From positions 1 to 9,941 of the forward strand of contig CACZQD010000030.1 of NCBI GenBank assembly GCA_902783215.1: a DNA stretch of 9,941 nucleotides. Reading direction: 5' to 3'. The position numbers and the translations under genes were made by a program. The notes under the pieces are model-generated. The model did not search any database, had not been told where the DNA came from, and was given only the letters and a program-made list of their open reading frames with translations. Below, in pieces: positions 5,723-9,941 of this stretch (within the stretch, counting starts at the first letter, position 1; the number at the start of each line of letters is the position of its first letter). This DNA is from an uncultured Erysipelotrichaceae bacterium (GTDB lineage Bacteria; Bacillota_I; Bacilli_A; RF39; UBA660).

Positions 5723-6940
5723 ATGTATAATGAATTAAAAAATGTTGTTAGAATCGACTTACCAATGAGATTTAATGAATTTGATTTGTTAAAAACTTAT
5801 TTTTCGAGAATAATTAATTTATTTGAAGGGAATATTTTGCCACCATATGAAATTTTAATTCATCCTTCAAGTATATGTAATTTAAATTGTGAATGGTGTA
5901 TTGGCAGTTTTGTAGCTAATAAAAAAACTTCCTCTAAATTAATTAGTAATAATTTAAAGACTTTAAATAATATGAAAAGAGCGATTGATTCAATTATTTC
6001 TTATAAGAAACAAGGTAAGAATTATATAACTAATAAAATAGAAACCTTTGGTGTTGAAAATGTATCTTTTTCTGGTATAACTGGAGAACCGTTTATGTCA
6101 AAAGAGTCAATTTTATATGCAATTGATACATTGTCAAAACATGGTATTAGAGTAGGTGTATTTACCAATGGTGTTATGATAGAACCGGATATGTATGATA
6201 CTGTTTTGAAAATGGGATATTTATTGATTAGTTTAGATGCTGGCACTGCAGAAACTTATTCTAAGCTGAAATGTTTAGGTAAAAATAATAAATCTTTTTA
6301 TAAAGTTATCAAGATGATTGAGGAGCTTAATATACGAAAAACAGAATTACATAGTACAACAGATATTAATATTGGTTATGTGGTAAATCAATACAATTAT
6401 TTAGAAATTTATGAAATAGCTAAAAAATTGAAAAGTATTGGAGTTCATTATTTACGGTTTAAAACAGATATTGCATCATTGATGAATATGACGGATGATG
6501 TTAAAAAGATTGCTAAAACTTGTATTGAAAGAGCAAAAAAGGAATTGACAGATGATTATTTTACTATTGTAGAAATTCATGATGTTTTAGATTCACGTAA
6601 GAAAACAAGACATTTTGAAAAGTGTTTTATCCATTATTTAATTGGTAATATTTCAGCTGATGGTAATGTATATCCTTGTAATTATCATCCTAAACCTAAC
6701 GGATATTATTATGATTCTGCAATTGATAAAGACTTTTCTGATGTTTGGAATAACTTAAAAAGTTATTCTATTGATGAGCAACTCCCAGCAATTTGTCCGG
6801 CGGTATGTGATCCCTTTAAAAATCGTGCTAATAAACTATTAGAAGTGGCATATGATATATATGTGAACAAAGGGATTGATTATCTAAAAAAATGTATTGA
6901 AAAAGTAGAATTAGATATGAAAGAAGCAAATTCAGATTAA
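5723..6940 (+). CDS. Radical SAM protein with SPASM-like C-terminal cysteines
   Basis: The 405-residue protein carries the radical SAM cluster motif CNLNCEWC (Cys52, Cys56, Cys59; Cx3Cx2C), which binds a [4Fe-4S] cluster and S-adenosylmethionine. It also has the SAM-binding GEP motif (121-123), a VGVFTNG strand and ISLDAG. The C-terminal part has Cys301 (EKCFIHY), Cys319 (GNVYPCNYH) and Cys358-x3-Cys362 (ICPAVCDP), a pattern suited to an auxiliary cluster of the SPASM/twitch type. Such enzymes modify peptides, sugars or proteins by radical chemistry; the substrate here is not evident and no precursor peptide is next to it. GTGAGGT (5712-5718) supports the ATG. Likely co-transcribed with helD and closed by a strong terminator. 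Family confident, function unknown. Confidence 0.88.
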   Translation: MYNELKNVVRIDLPMRFNEFDLLKTYFSRIINLFEGNILPPYEILIHPSSICNLNCEWCIGSFVANKKTSSKLISNNLKTLNNMKRAIDSIISYKKQGKNYITNKIETFGVENVSFSGITGEPFMSKESILYAIDTLSKHGIRVGVFTNGVMIEPDMYDTVLKMGYLLISLDAGTAETYSKLKCLGKNNKSFYKVIKMIEELNIRKTELHSTTDINIGYVVNQYNYLEIYEIAKKLKSIGVHYLRFKTDIASLMNMTDDVKKIAKTCIERAKKELTDDYFTIVEIHDVLDSRKKTRHFEKCFIHYLIGNISADGNVYPCNYHPKPNGYYYDSAIDKDFSDVWNNLKSYSIDEQLPAICPAVCDPFKNRANKLLEVAYDIYVNKGIDYLKKCIEKVELDMKEANSD

Positions 6941-6942
6941 TT

Positions 6943-6980
6943 AAAAAATGATTTTATTAATTTTATAAAATCATTTTTTT
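6943..6980 (+). terminator. Strong intrinsic terminator after the radical SAM gene
   Basis: TGATTTTAT (6949-6957) is perfectly complementary to ATAAAATCA (6965-6973). The stem is extended by A residues 6943-6948 pairing with the T tract 6974-6979, around a seven-base loop. It begins two bases after the stop codon and marks the end of the helD operon and the left flank of the insertion element. Confidence 0.85.
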
Positions 6981-7017
6981 ATCTATTAGGAAAGTGCTTT
7001 GTCACATAAAAATACAA

Positions 7018-7046
7018 TTGACAAACATATGTGCTCATGATATACT
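7018..7046 (+). promoter_or_regulatory. Promoter of tnpB
   Basis: TTGACA (7018-7023), a 17-base spacer and TATACT (7041-7046), followed 27 bases later by the tnpB start. The promoter is still close to consensus even though the gene is broken, so the locus is probably transcribed. Confidence 0.75.
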
Positions 7047-7073
7047 GATGGTATAAATTATGTAGGTGATATG

Positions 7074-8219
7074 ATGAAAATAAAAAAAGCATATATCTTT
7101 AGATTATATCCTAATGATGAACAAAAAGAACTAATTGAAAAGAGTTTTGGTTGTAGTAGATTTATATATAACTATTTTTTGGGAATAAATAATAATTATA
7201 TAAATAAATATGACTGTATAAAACAATTACCTAAATTAGAGAAAGATAATGAATGGTTAAAAGAAGTAGATAGTTGTTTATTAAGAACTAGTATTTTTAA
7301 TCTAGAAGATGCTTTTAAAAGATATCATAATAAAATAGCCGATAAACCTAAATTTAAATCAAAAATAAAATCAAGACCATCATATCGTACTAGTAATATA
7401 AGGAGTACTTATAAGGGTCAAAAATATAATAGTATAAGTATTGATTTAAAAAAAAGAATAATAAAATTACCTAAATTAAAAGAAATCAATATAAGAGGAT
7501 ATCATCATTTAAAAAAATTTAATGGAAGAATCATAAATGCAACTATCTATAAAGAAGCTGGTAAGTACTACGTTAGTTTATGTGTAGAGGAAGATAAAAT
7601 TATTCCTAACGTAATACCTTCTAATATTGTGGGAATAGATTTAGGAATAAAAGATTTAGTAATTACTAGTAGTTATGAAAAATATATCAATAATAAATAT
7701 ATAAAGAAGTATGAACAAAAGATAGCAGGCTTAAATAAATGGCTATCAAGAGCTAAATCCTGAGGTAAAAATAGATATAAAATAATAAAGAAGATTCAAA
7801 CAGTATATAAAAAACTAAAGAATGCCAGAAAATATCTTTTGCACAGTATAAGTAAGAGGTTAACTGATGAAAACGATATTATTGTGACAGAGAAATTAAA
7901 AATCAAAGAAATGGTACAAAACAAACATCTATAAAAATATATTTTAGATACATCATGGTATGAGTTAATAAGACAATTAAAGTATAAGTGTGAATGGAAA
8001 GGAAGGATATTTTACCAAGTAGATCCATATTATGCCAGTAGTCAACTATGTTCAAAATGCGGATATAAGAATGAAGAGGTAAAAGATTTAAGTATCAGAA
8101 AATGGGAATGTCCAAGATGTACCAATCAAAATGATAGAGATATAAATGCCAGTACCAATATAATGTTTGAAGGAGTAAAAAAGTATATGAAGGGATTAAA
8201 AGAACTTCAGTCAATCTAA
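7074..8219 (+). pseudogene. tnpB: TnpB RNA-guided nuclease, interrupted by two in-frame stops
   Basis: One continuous frame encodes an otherwise complete TnpB of about 381 residues, from MKIKKAYIFRLYPNDEQ to its final TAA at 8217-8219. It is cut by TGA at 7761-7763 and TAA at 7932-7934. The family core is intact around the stops: RuvC-I GIDLGIKDL (Asp at 7638-7640), RuvC-II VTEKLKIK (Glu at 7890-7892), the zinc finger CSKCG...CPRC, and RuvC-III DRDINAS (Asp at 8139-8141). TGA probably replaced CGA within the 'SRGKNRYK' motif. TnpB is the omega-RNA guided DNA nuclease ancestral to Cas12 that helps retain IS605 elements. As it stands only the first 229 residues (N-terminal, bridge and RuvC-I parts) would be made. 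ATG 7074 is preferred over 7071 because of AGGTGAT spacing. Confidence 0.88.
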
Positions 8220-8325
8220 ATTTTAACTAAAAATATAAATGTAGGGTAGCGACTATCCAATACTGGTCTGTCGAGAAACATTTGTTTCTATGAAGCAGAA
8301 AATGTGAACCGTGAGGTTCACTAGT
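8220..8325 (+). ncRNA. Candidate omega-RNA (reRNA) scaffold at the element right end
   Basis: Directly after the tnpB frame the sequence folds into consecutive hairpins. GGGTAG (8244-8249) pairs with CTATCC (8253-8258) around a CGA loop. AGAAAC (8274-8279) pairs with GTTTCT (8284-8289) around ATTT. GTGAACC (8304-8310) pairs with GGTTCAC (8315-8321) around GTGA. In IS605 elements the RNA that guides TnpB spans the end of tnpB and the right end, with the guide taken from flanking DNA just beyond. Position and structure match; the 5' end of the RNA and any pseudoknot are not determined. Confidence 0.5.
8304..8321. repeat. Right-end perfect inverted repeat (subterminal hairpin)
   Basis: A 7-bp perfect palindrome, GTGAACC-gtga-GGTTCAC. 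It is the expected subterminal hairpin recognised by Y1 transposase at the right end of IS200/IS605 elements and would be the last stem of the omega-RNA. It lacks a T tract on either strand, so it is not an intrinsic terminator. Confidence 0.65.
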
Positions 8326-8353
8326 AAAAAATTTTTTTTGGCTTTTGTTCTAA

Positions 8354-9340
8354 CTATAATTCATTGGTACTTGTTAATATTTCTTCAATATATGATTGAA
8401 TGATATATGCATCTTGTAAACTAGTTATTGGATTGGTATTTTTTTTGTTGATTATATCATGAATAGTATCAATAGCTTCCATTCCCCAAATTTTATTGTT
8501 TCTAAATTTGATTTTTTTAATTAAGTTATTCTTTAAATCAAATATTAATATAGGTATTTTTCTGTTTATAGAAGTTACAATATGAGCTTTTTGGCACTTG
8601 ATATATATTAGGTCTCTATCTTTTTTTGAATTTAAGTTGAAATATAAGGAACATTTAATATCATCAATTTTAAATGTTGTGGTCACTGAACTTTCACAAT
8701 TATGCTCTTTTTGTTTATAAAGAACATTACTTTTAATATATTTAAATGGTCCTAATAAATAGTATAATGTATCTAAAATATGTGGTGCAATGTCAAAAAA
8801 ACGACCACCACCGGATATATCTTTATTATATATCCAACTATTGTCTAGTAATTTTTTATCAAAAATTCTATCGAAATATCCATCTACACTAATTATTTTC
8901 CCATATATTTTACTATTAAGCAATCGTTTCAAAATAATTACTTGATTGGTTAATCTTTTATAGTTGGCGATGTAAACTTGGGTTTTGGAATTTTTAAATT
9001 GTTTTAATATGATGGATGCTTGTTGTTTGTTTAAGACAAAAGGTTTTTCAACATAAATAATTGGTATTGAATAATTAGATAATATATTTAAATAGTCAAA
9101 ATGATATTTAGGTGGAGTGCAAATATAAATAGCATCTAATGATTCATGTTTTAACATATTATAAACATTTTCGTAACATCCACAATGTTTAATATTTAAC
9201 TTTTTACAAGCATTTCTAGAATGTTCAATATCTGTAGTACAGATTGCTTTAATATTATTTTTTTTATTTAAAAAGGGTGTTTTTTTATTTTTTAAAACAA
9301 CTTTGCCGCACCCTATAAGTCCCCAATTAGTTTTTTTCAT
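8354..9340 (-). CDS. Gfo/Idh/MocA family NAD(P)-dependent oxidoreductase
   Basis: The 328-residue protein starts with a Rossmann fold (NWGLIGCGKV, glycines 7, 10 and 12) and has the family's EKP motif (98-100) with the catalytic Lys99. The second half of the active site is GGGRFFDIAPHILD, with Asp183 and His187. These enzymes oxidise or reduce sugars, inositols, sugar nucleotides or biliverdin-type substrates with NAD(P). The exact substrate cannot be read here. Length is typical (320-350). It reads against the flanking genes; the start is supported by the standard N-terminus and a weak GGTG-type ribosome binding site (complement of 9351-9354). It is Lys/Ile/Asn-rich and stands alone, without sugar transport or cell-envelope genes beside it in the window. 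Confidence 0.88.
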   Translation of the reverse strand: MKKTNWGLIGCGKVVLKNKKTPFLNKKNNIKAICTTDIEHSRNACKKLNIKHCGCYENVYNMLKHESLDAIYICTPPKYHFDYLNILSNYSIPIIYVEKPFVLNKQQASIILKQFKNSKTQVYIANYKRLTNQVIILKRLLNSKIYGKIISVDGYFDRIFDKKLLDNSWIYNKDISGGGRFFDIAPHILDTLYYLLGPFKYIKSNVLYKQKEHNCESSVTTTFKIDDIKCSLYFNLNSKKDRDLIYIKCQKAHIVTSINRKIPILIFDLKNNLIKKIKFRNNKIWGMEAIDTIHDIINKKNTNPITSLQDAYIIQSYIEEILTSTNEL

Positions 9341-9398
9341 ATTAGTTAATCACCAGCATTATAATACCATATTTATTATAAAAAATAAAATTATTTTA

Positions 9399-9427
9399 TT
9401 GAATTATGTGTTAATTAGTTGTATAAT
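9399..9427 (+). promoter_or_regulatory. Promoter of the Nudix gene
   Basis: TTGAAT (9399-9404), a 17-base spacer and consensus TATAAT (9422-9427), placed 20 bases before the start codon. Transcription would begin close to the AGGAGG ribosome binding site, leaving a very short untranslated leader. It is divergent from the oxidoreductase gene. Confidence 0.75.
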
Positions 9428-9447
9428 CAAATATAGGAGGAGATATA

Positions 9448-9906
9448 ATGAGACAACCACATCAGATATTAGCATTTCCATATAAAAAGGATGAAACTGG
9501 TCAATACTTATATGGGATATTCTGTAGGTCAGGAAAAAAGGAAAGATGGCAAGGAATTGCTGGGGGAGTAGAAGAAGGAGAAACTTATCTTGAAGCTTGT
9601 AAACGAGAAGCTAATGAGGAGGCTGGAATTAGTTATGATGCTAATGTGATTGAATTAAAATCTATCAGTACTATGCCAGTAGTAAATGTTACTAAAGAAT
9701 TTATATGGGGCGAAGATGTTTATCTTATTTATGAGCACTGTTTTGGGATTGATGCTTCAAAAGAAAATATAACATTATCACATGAGCATACAAAGGTAGA
9801 ATGGTTAACATTTGATGAAGCTAAAAAAAGATTAACGTGGGATAGTAATCGTAATGCTTTGTGGGAATTAAACTGGAAATTATTAAATAATAAATTAGAT
9901 AAATAG
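9448..9906 (+). CDS. Nudix hydrolase, NTP pyrophosphohydrolase-like
   Basis: The 152-residue protein contains a perfect Nudix box (Gx5Ex7REUxEExGU) at residues 39-61: GGVEEGE at its start and REANEEAGI at its end. This helix binds Mg2+ and cleaves nucleoside diphosphate-linked substrates. The N-terminal PHQILAFPYKK strand, the RWQGIAGG segment before the box, and the C-terminal EHTKVEWLTFDEAKKRL region resemble the dATP/dihydroneopterin triphosphate pyrophosphohydrolase (NudB-like) subgroup. That substrate guess is inference. AGGAGGA (9435-9441) fixes the ATG. A further ORF starts 11 bases after its stop, so it may be the first gene of an operon continuing beyond the window. Confidence 0.9.
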   Translation: MRQPHQILAFPYKKDETGQYLYGIFCRSGKKERWQGIAGGVEEGETYLEACKREANEEAGISYDANVIELKSISTMPVVNVTKEFIWGEDVYLIYEHCFGIDASKENITLSHEHTKVEWLTFDEAKKRLTWDSNRNALWELNWKLLNNKLDK

Positions 9907-9917
9907 TAGGAGAGTTA

Positions 9918-9941
9918 ATGATGGTTTATGATTTACATATT
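9918..9941 (+). CDS. Start of a further gene cut by the window edge, possibly PHP-domain protein
   Basis: After the Nudix stop, AGGAGAG (9908-9914) precedes ATG 9918 and ATG 9921; the first residues are MMVYDLHI. PHP-domain phosphoesterases commonly begin with a short strand ending in DLHxHS, and this fragment would fit if the next codon is His. Only eight codons are visible, so the family call is a guess; the presence of a coding start is well supported by the ribosome binding site and spacing. Confidence 0.45.

Larger units (their letters stand above)
6985..8325 (+). mobile_element. IS200/IS605-type element with tnpB only (boundaries approximate)
   Basis: A decayed tnpB with its own promoter is followed by a compact, highly structured 3' region ending in a perfect subterminal hairpin, which is the organisation of tnpB-only IS605 relatives. 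No tnpA (Y1 transposase) is present, so the element could move only with a transposase from elsewhere. The right end is placed just after the hairpin at 8304-8321. The left end must lie between the terminator at 6980 and the tnpB promoter at 7018; a small GTG/CAC hairpin at 6994-7005 is a possible left-end structure. These elements make no target duplication, so exact ends cannot be read from one copy. Confidence 0.6.

Noticed and set aside
7074..8219. Alternative genetic code with TGA read as Trp, which would remove one tnpB stop
   Set aside because: prp ends in TGA exactly at the rpmA start, Trp is TGG throughout the other genes, and tnpB also contains an internal TAA, so true nonsense mutations are the simpler reading.
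8304..8339. Bidirectional intrinsic terminator at the end of the minus-strand oxidoreductase
   Set aside because: On the minus strand the GTGAACC/GGTTCAC hairpin is not followed by a T tract, and on the plus strand TAG and A residues come before the T run, so it fits an IS right-end hairpin better.
9303..9485. Small plus-strand frame between the oxidoreductase and Nudix genes
   Set aside because: It overlaps the start of the oxidoreductase in antisense and the start of the Nudix gene out of frame, has no ribosome binding site at its start, and resembles no protein.
1..9941. CRISPR array, tRNA or rRNA genes, phage genes
   Set aside because: I saw no regularly spaced direct repeats, no tRNA-like cloverleaf with TTCnAnnC and CCA-adjacent acceptor, and no phage structural or integrase genes.

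Overview
The window is a strongly AT-rich stretch of a low-GC Gram-positive chromosome. The rplU-prp-rpmA cluster, the Prp-type N-terminal extension on L27, the HelD and Rel homologues, and the strong AGGAGG-type ribosome binding sites all point to Bacillota/Bacilli or a Mollicutes-related gut lineage. UGA is a stop here (it ends prp in an ATGA overlap) and Trp is encoded by TGG, so the mycoplasma code is not in use. I cannot name the species.

Layout. Positions 1-100 hold the tail of an upstream gene. A clean promoter inside that tail (87-115) drives an L21-type leader RNA and the cluster rplU (L21), prp (ribosomal-processing cysteine protease), rpmA (L27), yceD (DUF177) and rpmF (L32), from 211 to 1803. 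prp and rpmA overlap by ATGA, so the protease and the substrate whose N-terminus it trims are translationally coupled. A small terminator or attenuator lies between rpmA and yceD.

From 1842 a second strong promoter reads through a hairpin, a 23-codon peptide ORF and an intrinsic terminator before reaching a short Rel-family gene (2027-3457). This looks like an attenuation leader. The Rel protein has HD, synthetase and TGS domains but no C-terminal regulatory half. It also carries non-consensus residues in both active sites: the hydrolase ED motif reads EY, and the synthetase catalytic Glu reads Gln. The leader and the altered Rel are the most interesting part of the window.

An independent promoter (3474-3502) then drives helD (an RNA polymerase-recycling helicase-like ATPase) and a closely spaced radical SAM/SPASM-like gene, ended by a strong terminator (6943-6980).

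Next is an IS200/IS605-type element carrying only tnpB, broken by two in-frame stop codons, followed by a structured right-end/omega-RNA region (about 7000-8325). A convergent minus-strand Gfo/Idh/MocA oxidoreductase follows (8354-9340). Divergent from it, with its own promoter, is a Nudix hydrolase (9448-9906), and the first eight codons of a further gene, possibly a PHP-domain protein, run off the right edge.
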